A DNA stretch of 64,000 nt from Sphingomonas sp. PsM26 (GTDB taxonomy: Bacteria > Pseudomonadota > Alphaproteobacteria > Sphingomonadales > Sphingomonadaceae): positions 62,001-126,000 of the forward strand of contig JARUXA010000009.1 in NCBI GenBank assembly GCA_030433805.1, written 5' to 3'. This document shows, piece after piece, positions 44,361 through 52,852 of this stretch. The position numbers were made by a program, and so were the translations under genes. The notes beneath the pieces are model-generated. The model saw only the letters and a program-made list of their open reading frames with translations. It did not search any database and was not told the origin of the DNA. The number at the start of each line of letters is the position of its first letter. The first letter of the stretch is position 1.

Positions 44361-44752
44361 CCCGACCCAATCCTTACTTTAACCCCAAGCCGTATATCCC
44401 GGCTTCGCTGAGCGAGATTAACGACCAACTTGGATCGATGATCTTGCACGCCCCTACATTCATCGACCGGACTCTCGTCTTCCCCGATCGAAACATCCAC
44501 AGCGAGTTCGATACGCTGGTCGGAGGCTTTGACGTCGTTCGAAAAAAGCTTGGTGAGGAGCGTTATTCCCTTCTGATCGATTTGGCTGCGCGCGCCAAGG
44601 CATTCTTCGCGGCAGATCAGGACGACACTAACGGCAAGACCGATGAGGGACGGGTGCTTCTCGTAGAAATTGAGGAGGTATTGCGCGATGCGCGCCGCAG
44701 TCGCGTCAAAGCGAAGTTGCCCGACGACGATGGCGATATCAGCGGCGACTGA
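44357..44752 (+). CDS. Probable immunity protein of the toxin
   Basis: This 131-residue soluble acidic protein has an ATG that overlaps the toxin stop (ATGA). It is helix-rich: FDTLVGGFDVVRKKLGEERYSLLIDLAARAKAFF in outline, then a DDTNGKTDEGR turn and LLVEIEEVLRDA, ending in an Asp-rich tail. Position, size and acidity fit an immunity protein bound to a basic nuclease toxin. No named family is recognised. It is intact although the toxin gene is not, as expected when immunity is retained. Confidence 0.55.
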   Translation: MTRPNPYFNPKPYIPASLSEINDQLGSMILHAPTFIDRTLVFPDRNIHSEFDTLVGGFDVVRKKLGEERYSLLIDLAARAKAFFAADQDDTNGKTDEGRVLLVEIEEVLRDARRSRVKAKLPDDDGDISGD

Positions 44753-44861
44753 TGCAAATTCTCCGATGATGTAAGTGCCCAGCATTGTTCCCTGCGGGGC
44801 ACCAGTCGTCAAACCAGCGGTCACCCCGAGTTACCGTCCCGTTCACGGGGGCCAGGGTCCG

Positions 44862-45269
44862 TCAGGCGGAAACGAGATGGATGTTCGGGTGCTCGGCGAT
44901 GATTTCGAGGATGGTCTCGAAGTAGGTCTGGCCAGTGCCGTTTTCCAGCTGGGAGATTTGACGGCCAATCCGTTCGGAGTCGTACAGATCGGGGCGTTCC
45001 AGCTTGGCCTGCAGGAATGCGCGCGTGGCTTCCACGCCCAAGCTGCGATGGGCAACCGCAATGTCCTGCCACACAAGCGTGATCGGCTCGCGTCCCTTAA
45101 TGGCGCCATAGCCGCCGCGGAGCATGTCATCGAGCCCATCCAGGCTCTCGCCGAGCGTCCAGTCTTCTCCTGCCATGAACACGCGGTTGATCTCCGCGTA
45201 GAACGCCGGAATGTCGTGGATGCCGCAGCCGATGATCGTCAGCGTCTTGGTCACCAGAAACCTTCCCAC
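44862..45269 (-). CDS. Barstar-family protein
   Basis: This 135-residue protein opens with a strand (KTLTIIGCGI), then DIPAFYAEINRVFMAGEDWTLGESLDGLDDML, the barstar pattern of helix, loop and D-W-x-L-x-x-S-L-D-x-L-x-D that plugs the active site of barnase-type ribonucleases. A C-terminal extension of about 45 residues (GRQISQLENGTGQTYFETIL) goes beyond classic barstar (about 90). No barnase-like gene is beside it, so it is an orphan immunity gene near a broken toxin. Confidence 0.8.
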   Translation of the reverse strand: MGRFLVTKTLTIIGCGIHDIPAFYAEINRVFMAGEDWTLGESLDGLDDMLRGGYGAIKGREPITLVWQDIAVAHRSLGVEATRAFLQAKLERPDLYDSERIGRQISQLENGTGQTYFETILEIIAEHPNIHLVSA

Positions 45270-45303
45270 AAGTGCTGATGCCGCGTCGAACGGGTTCCGG
45301 GGC

Positions 45304-45594
45304 TCACCCCGAAACGTCGGCAGCGGTGAGCAGGATAGGGGGCTCCCCGCCGAGCCGGCTGACGAATTCCCGCCGTGCGAGAAGATGGATGTCAGGCTCG
45401 AATTCGACGAAACTGTCGATCGCGGTGTCCCGGTCGATTCCGTCGAGCTCGGGGTTGGCGAGTTCGATCAACGCCTCTCCGGTGATCAGGAACTCGACCA
45501 CGCCGAGGTCGGTGTGACCCAAGAAGAGGATGCCGTTGCGCTCGGCAAGCCATTCATACTCGCCACGCTCGAAGCGAACGCTTGCAGCCGCCAT
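45304..45594 (-). CDS. Small DUF1488-like protein
   Basis: This 96-residue soluble protein has FERGEYEWLAERNGILFLGH, a central VVEFLITGEALIEL and a C-terminal EPDIHLLARREF helix. The order of aromatic-rich hairpin, I-T-x-E-A-L helix and acidic end resembles DUF1488, but the match is weak. It lies 2 bases after the gene at 45597-45881 and upstream of barstar on the same strand, suggesting an operon of small accessory or immunity genes. The function is unknown. Confidence 0.5.
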   Translation of the reverse strand: MAAASVRFERGEYEWLAERNGILFLGHTDLGVVEFLITGEALIELANPELDGIDRDTAIDSFVEFEPDIHLLARREFVSRLGGEPPILLTAADVSG

Positions 45595-45596
45595 CC

Positions 45597-45881
45597 CTAG
45601 CCCTCGTCATTCGCGCTGGGCAACAGGTCGACGAGCGCTGCGATCCCGTCACCTGCGAACGTCGTCAGCGATGTGCCGTCGATCTGCAAGGCGCGCTCCG
45701 GGGTGAGCACTGCTGCGTTGAGATGTTTGGGATCGAGCGCGGTCCAGGCACGAACCGCGCCCTCTAGGCTTGTCACCTCGGCCAGATCCGCGTCCCCGCG
45801 CGGCACGTTCTCCAGCGCGGCGCTCATCCGCCAGTCGATCTCCGGCGTCTTCGCGTCATCGCCCCAGGTCGCTTCCGTCAT
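45597..45881 (-). CDS. Hypothetical 94-residue protein
   Basis: This is an acidic soluble protein: TPEIDWRMSAALENVPRGDADL at the front, then a helix-strand region with LDPKHLNAAVLTPERALQIDG and a terminal FAGDGIAALVDLL helix. No family is recognised. It is the first of three co-directional small genes ending in barstar. Its 2-base spacing to the next gene indicates co-translation. Confidence 0.5.
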   Translation of the reverse strand: MTEATWGDDAKTPEIDWRMSAALENVPRGDADLAEVTSLEGAVRAWTALDPKHLNAAVLTPERALQIDGTSLTTFAGDGIAALVDLLPSANDEG

Positions 45882-46062
45882 GTTCGCTCCTTGCCGTCAT
45901 CGCCGGCCGAGCCGACGTTCCAAAGCGTCAAGCGCGCACCGTCGGCTGCTTGTTCCCACGGCGGCCGGCGCGGAAGCGGCCGCGACCCGTGCCGGCGTTG
46001 CGATCATCGCAGCACTCGGGCAGGAGCCAAAGCCCAGGTTCGATTTGCAGGGGTCGGAAAGA

Positions 46063-46968
46063 ATGAAGATCTTTGGTCGCATGGGGGCGATCCTGCTTGC
46101 TGCCCTTGGTACGGCACCGGCGTTCAGCCAGTCGACCACCAGCGACGCGCGCACGCCTCCGCCGCCCCGGACGGTCCTGTTCGTGGGGAACAGCTTTACC
46201 TTCGGCGCTTCCAGCGACGTGTGGCGCTACCGACCCGATAGCGTCGAGGATCTCAACGGTACCGGCGTCGGGGGCGTTCCGGCGCTGTTCAAACGGTTCA
46301 GCGAGCAAGCCGGGCTTTCCTACCGCGTCGCGCTGGAGACTGAAGGCGGCAAGACGCTGCGCTTCCATTACGAGGAGCGGCGCCCGCTCATCGACCGTAG
46401 CTGGGACCATGTCGTCCTGCAGGAATATAGCACGCTGGATCCCGACACGCCGGGCGACCCTGCGCAATTCGGGGCGTACACCGCGCGACTGACGCAGATG
46501 TTTCGGGCGCGCAACCCATCGGCCGACATCCGCCTGACCGCGACGTGGAGCCGCCCCGACCTGGTGTATCGCGATGCGAGCCCGTGGCGGGGACAACCGG
46601 TCACGGCGATGGGGATCGACCTCGACCGTGCCTATCGCGCGGTGGTCGCCGCGACCCCGGGTGTTCGCGCGATGGTTCCGGTAGGGCTCGCGTTCAATGC
46701 GGCGATTGGGGAAGGGGTCGCCGATGCCGATCCGTTCGACGGGATCGATCCCGGCAAGATCGACCTCTGGGGCCCCGACCAGTATCATGCGAGCAAGTTC
46801 GGCTATTATCTGGAGGCGCTGATGGTGTTCGGCAGCATCACCGGGGTCGACCCACGGACGCTGGGCGCGGGCGAGGCGGCGGCGCGCGATCTCGCGATTG
46901 CGCCCGACACCGCCAGCGCGCTCCAGGCGATCGCGGCGCGGCAACTGGGGGCGAAACAGACGCGCTGA
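46063..46968 (+). CDS. Exported SGNH/GDSL-type hydrolase
   Basis: ATG 46063, next to GGAAAG, gives 301 residues with a signal peptide (MGAILLAALGTAPAFSQ); longer frames upstream are not supported. The first block VLFVGNSFTFGASS holds the nucleophile Ser, VVLQEYSTLDPDTP is the later block, and DLWGPDQYHASKFGYYLEAL carries the Asp-x-x-His pair near the end. This fits the SGNH hydrolase fold, which removes acetyl or other acyl groups from sugars or lipids. The substrate is unknown. It is alone on its strand between the barstar group and ynfA. Confidence 0.75.
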   Translation: MKIFGRMGAILLAALGTAPAFSQSTTSDARTPPPPRTVLFVGNSFTFGASSDVWRYRPDSVEDLNGTGVGGVPALFKRFSEQAGLSYRVALETEGGKTLRFHYEERRPLIDRSWDHVVLQEYSTLDPDTPGDPAQFGAYTARLTQMFRARNPSADIRLTATWSRPDLVYRDASPWRGQPVTAMGIDLDRAYRAVVAATPGVRAMVPVGLAFNAAIGEGVADADPFDGIDPGKIDLWGPDQYHASKFGYYLEALMVFGSITGVDPRTLGAGEAAARDLAIAPDTASALQAIAARQLGAKQTR

Positions 46969-47037
46969 CGGTGCCGTGGCACGCACCGGCATCGGTTCGG
47001 TCTTTCCTTGCGCCATCGCTCGGCTACACACGCCACC

Positions 47038-47364
47038 ATGCAGTCCATCATTCTGTACATCGGCGCGGCCGTCGCGGAGATCGCGGGGTGCTTCGCGTTC
47101 TGGGCATGGTTGCGCATGGACAGGTCGGCACTGTGGCTGGTGCCGGGATGCGCAGCGCTCGTGGCATTCGCGTATCTGCTGACCCGGGTCGATGCATCCG
47201 ACGCAGGCCGTGCCTATGCCGCTTATGGCGGGATCTACATCACCGCGGCGGTGCTGTGGCTGTGGCTGGCCGAAGGCGTGCGGCCTGATCGGTGGGATCT
47301 GGCGGGGGCGGCGCTTTGTCTCCTTGGCGCAGCGGTGATCTTTTTCGGGCCGCACCGCGCCTGA
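47038..47364 (+). CDS. ynfA: YnfA/UPF0060 small membrane protein
   Basis: This 108-residue protein has four membrane helices. [18 protein letters not shown], the loop [12 protein letters not shown] and [29 protein letters not shown] match the UPF0060 family throughout. YnfA proteins belong to the small multidrug resistance-like superfamily and export organic cations at the inner membrane; the E in helix 1 (AEI) is the expected proton/substrate site. The length is as usual. It is monocistronic by spacing. Confidence 0.93.
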   Translation: MQSIILYIGAAVAEIAGCFAFWAWLRMDRSALWLVPGCAALVAFAYLLTRVDASDAGRAYAAYGGIYITAAVLWLWLAEGVRPDRWDLAGAALCLLGAAVIFFGPHRA

Positions 47365-47566
47365 GCCGGGTTGCGGAGGGCGTCGGATCCTGTCGCGCTC
47401 CCGCGGGGCATTGCGATCCAGAATCGCGTGCATCGACTTTTCGTCCGCACGCAGGTAGGTCTGCGATCGCTATCTTGCTTTATTGCCGCGGAAACACCGT
47501 CACGTATCGGCAGCGGCAACAGCGGAACGCCGCGTAACCCCTTCGTTCGAAATCTGCAGGTTCGTG

Positions 47567-48802
47567 ATGTCCGCTCCTCGTCATATCGCGATCATCGCGC
47601 CGCCGACGCCGGGGCATCTGAACCCGTTGCAGGTGCTCGGCACCGCGCTCGCGACGCATGGCCACCGCGTCACGGTCGTCCATCTTGCGGCGGTGTCGCG
47701 GTTCGTGACGACGCCGGGGATCGGTTTCGCCGCGCTCGATGGGGCTGGCGCACCTACGGCATCGATCGATGCCTATCTTGCCAAGCTCGCCGATCCGACC
47801 GGCCCGGTCGGGCTTACGCGGATGATCCGCAGTACCGCGGCGATGACCGCGACGCTGCTCGACGAGGCACCCGACGTGCTGCGCGCGATCGGCGTGGACG
47901 CGGTGATCGCCGATTCTGCCGAGGCTGCGGGGGCGCTGATCGCGGAGCGGCTCGGCGTTCCGCATGTGGTGAGCATCACCGGCCTGCCGCTGCTGCGCGA
48001 GCCGAACGTCCCCCCGCCTTTCCTGGGCTGGAAGTATCGGCCCGATCGGATCGGTCGGTTTCGCAATCACGGTGGGTATTTCGTGTCGGACCTGTTGTTG
48101 CGCCCGATCACGCAGGTGCTCGCATCCCGCCGTCGTGCGTGGAACCTCGATGTACGCGCCGCCACGCGCGGCCGCCTGTCGATCGCGCAATGCCCGCAGG
48201 CGCTGGATTATCCGCGCTCGGCCGCGATCGTTTACGGCGGGCCGTGGCGCGCGACGATGGACGTGCCGGTCGATCTTCCGTCCGATGGGCGGCCCTTGGT
48301 GTTCTGTTCGCTCGGCACGCTGCAGGGGGGGCGGCGAGGGCTCTTTGCGACGATGGCAGAGGCGTGCGCGATGATCGGTGCGCGCGCAGTGATCGCGCAT
48401 GGCGGCGGGCTGAGCGCGGCGGAGGCGTCTGCGCTGCCGGGGGATCCGCTGGTGCGCGCGTTCTGGCCGCAGGAGGCGGTGCTGCGGCAGTGTTCCGCGG
48501 CGGTGCTCCACGGCGGGTTCAATTCGGTGATCGACGCGCTTGCCGCGGGCGTGCCGATCGTCGCGCTGCCGATCGCGTTCGAACAGCCTGGTACGGCTGC
48601 GCGGCTGGTACGGATCGGGGCGGGGCGGGCCGTGTCACCGCGGGGGCTGACCGTGCGACGTCTGGCAGCGGCGCTGACCGACGTGATGGAAGGTGCCGGC
48701 TACCGGGCGGCGGCGGCTCGGTTGGCGACCGAAATGCTGTCGGCAGGGGGTGCGGCGGAGGCCGCCGCGCGGATCGATGCCGTGCTATCGACCCCCGATT
48801 GA
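47567..48802 (+). CDS. crtX: Zeaxanthin-type glucosyltransferase (CrtX-like)
   Basis: ATG 47567 gives 411 residues; the longer frame from 47483 covers the leader. It is a GT-B glycosyltransferase of family 1: the N-terminal HIAIIAPPTPGHLNPLQVLGTAL has the substrate-side His, and the C-terminal donor block is CSLGTLQGG, then FWPQEAVLRQCSAAVLHGGFNSVIDALAAGVPIVALPIAFEQ in outline, with the H-G-G-x-N-S and E-Q residues. Convergent crtW and crtZ point to a carotenoid acceptor such as zeaxanthin or its keto derivative, made membrane-anchored and polar. Its 3' end overlaps that of crtW by 18 bases. Confidence 0.82.
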   Translation: MSAPRHIAIIAPPTPGHLNPLQVLGTALATHGHRVTVVHLAAVSRFVTTPGIGFAALDGAGAPTASIDAYLAKLADPTGPVGLTRMIRSTAAMTATLLDEAPDVLRAIGVDAVIADSAEAAGALIAERLGVPHVVSITGLPLLREPNVPPPFLGWKYRPDRIGRFRNHGGYFVSDLLLRPITQVLASRRRAWNLDVRAATRGRLSIAQCPQALDYPRSAAIVYGGPWRATMDVPVDLPSDGRPLVFCSLGTLQGGRRGLFATMAEACAMIGARAVIAHGGGLSAAEASALPGDPLVRAFWPQEAVLRQCSAAVLHGGFNSVIDALAAGVPIVALPIAFEQPGTAARLVRIGAGRAVSPRGLTVRRLAAALTDVMEGAGYRAAAARLATEMLSAGGAAEAAARIDAVLSTPD

Positions 48803-49537
48803 ACTCGGGAGCCGCCACCACGGAGTCCGCGGACTGAGGTGGTGCTGATGATGATAGGTTCCGAAATGGAAACACGTCATCAGCGAGACCAGCGGGGATA
48901 GCGCATTGCTGCGGGCGTTATGCGCATCGGCGAACGGTGTGTCCTCGTGGCGATGCGGCAGATAGGTGCCGAACAGGAACAGCTGCACCAGCGCAAGAAG
49001 TGCCGGGATCGCCCAGAATACGACGATGTTGAGGAGCGAAGCGCCCAGCAGCATGTAGACGATCGCGGCGACCGTGATGCGCAGGATCTGCGCATGGGTG
49101 TAATAGCCAAGGAAGAACCGGAAGAACCACGGCCCTGCGCGCCGCGGTTCGCCCGCATGGAAATCGGGATCCTCCGCAGTGCCGGGTGCGGCGTGGTGCG
49201 CGTGATGCTTGGGGAACAGCGCGCGATAGGACAGCCCGGCATAAGCCGCGAGACACAGCGTACCGACCACCGTGTTGACGCCGCGTCGGCCGGGCATCAG
49301 CGAGCCATGCATGCAATCATGCGCAATGATGAACAGGCCGGTGCTGAGCCATGCCTGCACGAGGATCACGGGCACCGCGAGCAACACCGTCATGGCGTTC
49401 CACCGCCAGAAGAAGATCGCGCCGACATGGATCGTCAGCCACGCCAGCCCGATCGCGGCGGCGAGCAACAGGCTCGTGCGTGCATCACCGTCGCGCGAAA
49501 CGGGATTGCGCGTGTCGGCAGCGGACAGCGAGCTCAT
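48785..49537 (-). CDS. crtW: Beta-carotene ketolase CrtW
   Basis: ATG 49537 gives 250 residues, the usual CrtW length; the longer frame upstream is shadow of crtZ. Histidine clusters of the di-iron membrane oxygenase are present: HDCMH, HHAHH and the terminal HHQHHLSP, plus the ketolase-specific FGTYLPHRH, then ADAHNARS. Four hydrophobic segments place it in the inner membrane. It adds 4-keto groups to beta-ionone rings, giving canthaxanthin or, with CrtZ, astaxanthin-type products. It overlaps crtZ by 4 bases. Confidence 0.92.
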   Translation of the reverse strand: MSSLSAADTRNPVSRDGDARTSLLLAAAIGLAWLTIHVGAIFFWRWNAMTVLLAVPVILVQAWLSTGLFIIAHDCMHGSLMPGRRGVNTVVGTLCLAAYAGLSYRALFPKHHAHHAAPGTAEDPDFHAGEPRRAGPWFFRFFLGYYTHAQILRITVAAIVYMLLGASLLNIVVFWAIPALLALVQLFLFGTYLPHRHEDTPFADAHNARSNALSPLVSLMTCFHFGTYHHQHHLSPRTPWWRLPSSIGGR

Positions 49538-50001
49538 CGCTCGTTCCGCTCCGCAAGTTGCCGCTTGAGCCGTGCGGGATCGGGCGCGAACAGGAAGCCG
49601 AAACTCACGCCGCCGTCCTTGCCCTTGACGGCATGGTGGAGCCGGTGCGCCTGAAGCAAGCGCTTGGCATAGCCGCGCCGCGGCACCCAGCGCGAACCGA
49701 ACCGCTGATGGACGAGCATGTCGTGGACGAAGGCGTAGATGCCGCCGTAAACGGTGATGCCGAGCGCAGCCCACCACAAGGGTTCCCACAGCACGCCGAG
49801 CGCGAACAGCGCGATCACGAGCACCGCGAAGGTCACCGCGTAAAGGTCGTTTTTCTCGAACGCGCTGTCATGCGGTTCATGGTGCGACCGATGCCAGCCC
49901 CAGCCCCAGCCGTGCATGACATATTTGTGCGTCGCCCAGGCAAAGCACTCCATGAACAGCACCATGCCCACTACGATCGCCAGTTTGTCGTACCACGCCA
50001 T
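49534..50001 (-). CDS. crtZ: Beta-carotene hydroxylase CrtZ
   Basis: ATG 50001, with GGAG 6 bases upstream, gives 155 residues; an in-frame ATG at 50028 is less likely. The di-iron hydroxylase His motifs HKYVMHGWGWGWHRSHHEPH, HDMLVHQRF and HRLHHAVKG are complete. Membrane helices flank them. It hydroxylates C3 of beta-ionone rings to make zeaxanthin. It is upstream of, and coupled to, crtW, so one transcript yields both ring-modifying enzymes, with crtX encoded convergently. Confidence 0.94.
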   Translation of the reverse strand: MAWYDKLAIVVGMVLFMECFAWATHKYVMHGWGWGWHRSHHEPHDSAFEKNDLYAVTFAVLVIALFALGVLWEPLWWAALGITVYGGIYAFVHDMLVHQRFGSRWVPRRGYAKRLLQAHRLHHAVKGKDGGVSFGFLFAPDPARLKRQLAERNER

Positions 50002-50054
50002 TCCAAACTCCGAGTCTCGTTGCGGCAAGCCGGAGTGTGTCTCCTATCGCCGGT

Positions 50055-50984
50055 CTACCCGACGTGGCTAGCCGTTGTCGGCAGGTTTCCGCGCCAGCCG
50101 ATCCGCCGACGCGCCATCCACGGTGCGGCCGACAGTGACAGCACCGCCATGACCAGCCCCGCCAGCACATCGACCCCGTAATGCCCGCCGAACACCGGCG
50201 TCGCGAGGATCGTCACGCCAGCCCACACCGGTGCGACGAACCGCCATCCGCGAACGTCGCGCTGTGCCCAGGCGAGGATCACCGGCAACGTCGCATGATA
50301 GCTCGGAAAGCTGACGATGCCCATAAGCTGCGTCAGGTCGATCATCCGCCACGACCCGTCCCGAAGCCCGAGGATCATGTCCCGTTCGATCCAGGCCACC
50401 GACGGCCACAGAATATGATACGCGGCTGGATCGAACACGTTCCCCAGTGCGGGAACGATGCCGGAAATCGCGATCGTCGCAAAACCCCCGAGGATCGCCG
50501 CTGCAACCGCGATTCGCAGCGTGTCGGCGCGGTCGGTTGCACTGAGCACGACGATCGCGACGATCATCTGTAGCGTCAGGCTGTGATAGGCGAGCCCTCC
50601 GATCCACAGCATCACGGGCGACCGGTCTGCTGCTGCGAACACCGCAGGCCAGTCGAAGCCCAGCGCCACGTCCCATGCGGCAAAGCTATCGTCCCACAAC
50701 GGTCCGGCTCGCGCCGCCAGCGCATAGGCCAGCACCACGCCGATCACCGTGAACAGCGTCATCTGCAGGAATGCGGTGGCTCCGGCCGATAACCGCGGAC
50801 GACCCGTGCGCGATCCGATCACCATTCCGGCGATAAGGGTCAGCAGCCCGATCCCGAGCGGCAGGACGCTGGCTGCGCGTACATAGAAGCCGAGATCGGC
50901 GGAAACGAAAAGGCAGAGGATGCCCATTGCGCCGATCAACCACCAAGAGGCTGCGTCGGTGGTTTGCTCGGCTGGAACTTTCAT
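50055..50984 (-). CDS. PAP2-family membrane phosphatase
   Basis: ATG 50984 (MKVPAEQTTDAAS) gives 309 residues; ATG 51029 is an alternative. Six or more membrane helices are seen. The PAP2 active-site blocks are SFPSYHA (motif 2, with the catalytic His) and GGHYGVDVLAG (motif 3, nucleophilic His), while the first K-x6-RP-like motif is not obvious, as in the inositol-phosphorylceramide-synthase-like subgroup (LGNVFDPAAY region). It probably acts on a lipid phosphate or lipid headgroup transfer in the inner membrane. The substrate is open. Confidence 0.82.
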   Translation of the reverse strand: MKVPAEQTTDAASWWLIGAMGILCLFVSADLGFYVRAASVLPLGIGLLTLIAGMVIGSRTGRPRLSAGATAFLQMTLFTVIGVVLAYALAARAGPLWDDSFAAWDVALGFDWPAVFAAADRSPVMLWIGGLAYHSLTLQMIVAIVVLSATDRADTLRIAVAAAILGGFATIAISGIVPALGNVFDPAAYHILWPSVAWIERDMILGLRDGSWRMIDLTQLMGIVSFPSYHATLPVILAWAQRDVRGWRFVAPVWAGVTILATPVFGGHYGVDVLAGLVMAVLSLSAAPWMARRRIGWRGNLPTTASHVG

Positions 50985-51182
50985 TGGCGGTGCAACGCGG
51001 CATCGGTCCCCCGGTGCCGCGGCAGGCAAAACAAAACAGGTCGTTAGGGGCGGTGCAGTGCGAGCATTTCAGGCAAGCAGCCCAGAATTCTCGCTAATGC
51101 AAAACCTTTCTTGCTTGTGCGAACGGATCGATCCCGTATCTTGTCCGACAAAGGCCGCGCAAGCCGGCAATAGGAGACGATA

Positions 51183-52808
51183 ATGATCGTTGATCGCCGA
51201 TCGATGCTGTCCATGACGGGTCTGGGCCTAGGTGCCCTGGCGACAGGGGTGCGCGCCGCGCCTGCCGACGGTGCATTCCGTCCAAATTGGCAGTCCTTCA
51301 CCGAGCATTACCGCGCACCCGACTGGTTCCGCGATGCCAAGTTCGGCATGTGGGCGCACTGGTCTGCGCAATGCGTTCCCGAGGCCGGTGACTGGTATGC
51401 GCGCGACATGTACCTGCAAGGGTCGCGCGCGTACGATCATCACGTCGCGCATTACGGGCATCCGTCGCGCACCGGCTTCATGGAGATGTTCCCGCGCTGG
51501 ACCGCGAACCGCTGGGATCCGGCGCGGCTGATGGACCTGTATCAGCGCGCCGGCGCGCGCTACTTCATGGCGCTTGCCAATCACCACGACAATTTCGACA
51601 CCTATGCGTCGAGCCATCATCCGTGGAATGCGACCCGCATCGGCCCGCGTCGCGATATCATCGGGCAATGGAGCAAGCTGGCGCGCGATCGCGGGCTGCG
51701 GTTCGGCGTATCCAACCATTCGGCCCACGCCTGGCACTGGTTGCAACCGGCCTATGGCTATGATCCCGAGGGACCCCTGGCAGGCAAGCGCTACGACGCG
51801 GCGTGGCTGACCAAGGCGGGCGGGCGCGGAAAATGGTGGGATGGGCTGGACCCGCAGCAACTGTACACTGGACGCACCATGCCGATGCCCGACGGACTGC
51901 GCACGATCAAGGCGGCGAACGCCTGGCACGAAGCGCACGACCGCGTGTGGACCGAGGCTGCGCCTGTCGCCAATCCCGCCTTCACGCGTAACTGGTCGCT
52001 GCGCTGCAAGGAACTGATCGACCGGTATCGCCCGGACATGGTGTATTTTGATAATTTCGACCTGCCGCTGGGGCAGGCGGGGCTCGATATCACCGCCTAT
52101 TTCTATAACCAGTCGATGCGCTGGCACGACGGCCGAAACGAGGCCGTCGTTACCGCAAAGGGCACGCCGGTCGGCCGCCGGATGGGGATCGTCGACGATG
52201 TCGAACGCGGCGTCCACGACGATATCCAGCCATATCCGTTCCAGACCGACACGTGCATCGGCAACTGGCATTATGATCGCGATCTGTATGACCGCGACGG
52301 GTACAAGACTCCGGCGAAAGTCATCCATACCCTGTGCGACGTGGTCTCGAAGAACGGCAATCTGATGGTCTCGGTGCCGATGCGTGGCGACGGCACGATC
52401 GACGAGAAGGAAGAAGCGGTGGTCGAGGGGATCGCCGCATGGATGGGTCGCTACGGTGCCGCGATCTACGGAACGCGCCCGTGGCGGGTGTTCGGCGAGG
52501 GGCCGACTAGCATCAAGAGCGGGGACTTCAGCGAAGGCAAGCCGACTTCGCCTTATACCGCGCAAGACATTCGCTACGTCCGCAAGGGCACCGCGGTCCA
52601 TGCCTTCGTGCTGGGCTGGCCCGAGAATGGCGTCGCGCGGCTACCCGAACTCGCCAAGCGCGGCACCGTCCGCCGCGTGACGCTCCCCGGTTCTACCGCG
52701 CCGCTCGATATCCGGCAGGGAAGCGACGCACTGTACGTCACTTTGCCTGCCGCCCGTCGCGACCCGATCGGCGTTGCGTTGGTCGTGGAAGGCGACGGGT
52801 TGGTTTGA
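51183..52808 (+). CDS. Alpha-L-fucosidase (GH29), Tat-exported
   Basis: This 541-residue protein starts MIVDRRSMLSMTGLGLGALATG, a twin-Arg (DRRSM) signal. The GH29 barrel follows: WFRDAKFGMWAHWS, ARYFMALANHHDNFDTY, GLRFGVSNHSAHAW, and the nucleophile block YRPDMVYFDNFDLP near residue 285. Near 390 comes GNLMVSVPMRGDGTI, and a C-terminal beta domain closes the protein. It releases alpha-fucose from glycans in the periplasm. Its location just before a sugar-catabolic locus suggests a shared role, but it is its own transcription unit. Confidence 0.93.
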   Translation: MIVDRRSMLSMTGLGLGALATGVRAAPADGAFRPNWQSFTEHYRAPDWFRDAKFGMWAHWSAQCVPEAGDWYARDMYLQGSRAYDHHVAHYGHPSRTGFMEMFPRWTANRWDPARLMDLYQRAGARYFMALANHHDNFDTYASSHHPWNATRIGPRRDIIGQWSKLARDRGLRFGVSNHSAHAWHWLQPAYGYDPEGPLAGKRYDAAWLTKAGGRGKWWDGLDPQQLYTGRTMPMPDGLRTIKAANAWHEAHDRVWTEAAPVANPAFTRNWSLRCKELIDRYRPDMVYFDNFDLPLGQAGLDITAYFYNQSMRWHDGRNEAVVTAKGTPVGRRMGIVDDVERGVHDDIQPYPFQTDTCIGNWHYDRDLYDRDGYKTPAKVIHTLCDVVSKNGNLMVSVPMRGDGTIDEKEEAVVEGIAAWMGRYGAAIYGTRPWRVFGEGPTSIKSGDFSEGKPTSPYTAQDIRYVRKGTAVHAFVLGWPENGVARLPELAKRGTVRRVTLPGSTAPLDIRQGSDALYVTLPAARRDPIGVALVVEGDGLV

Positions 52809-52852
52809 GCGGTCTTTGCGGTCGCGGCATTTCCAGGTCGCGACCGCAACGC

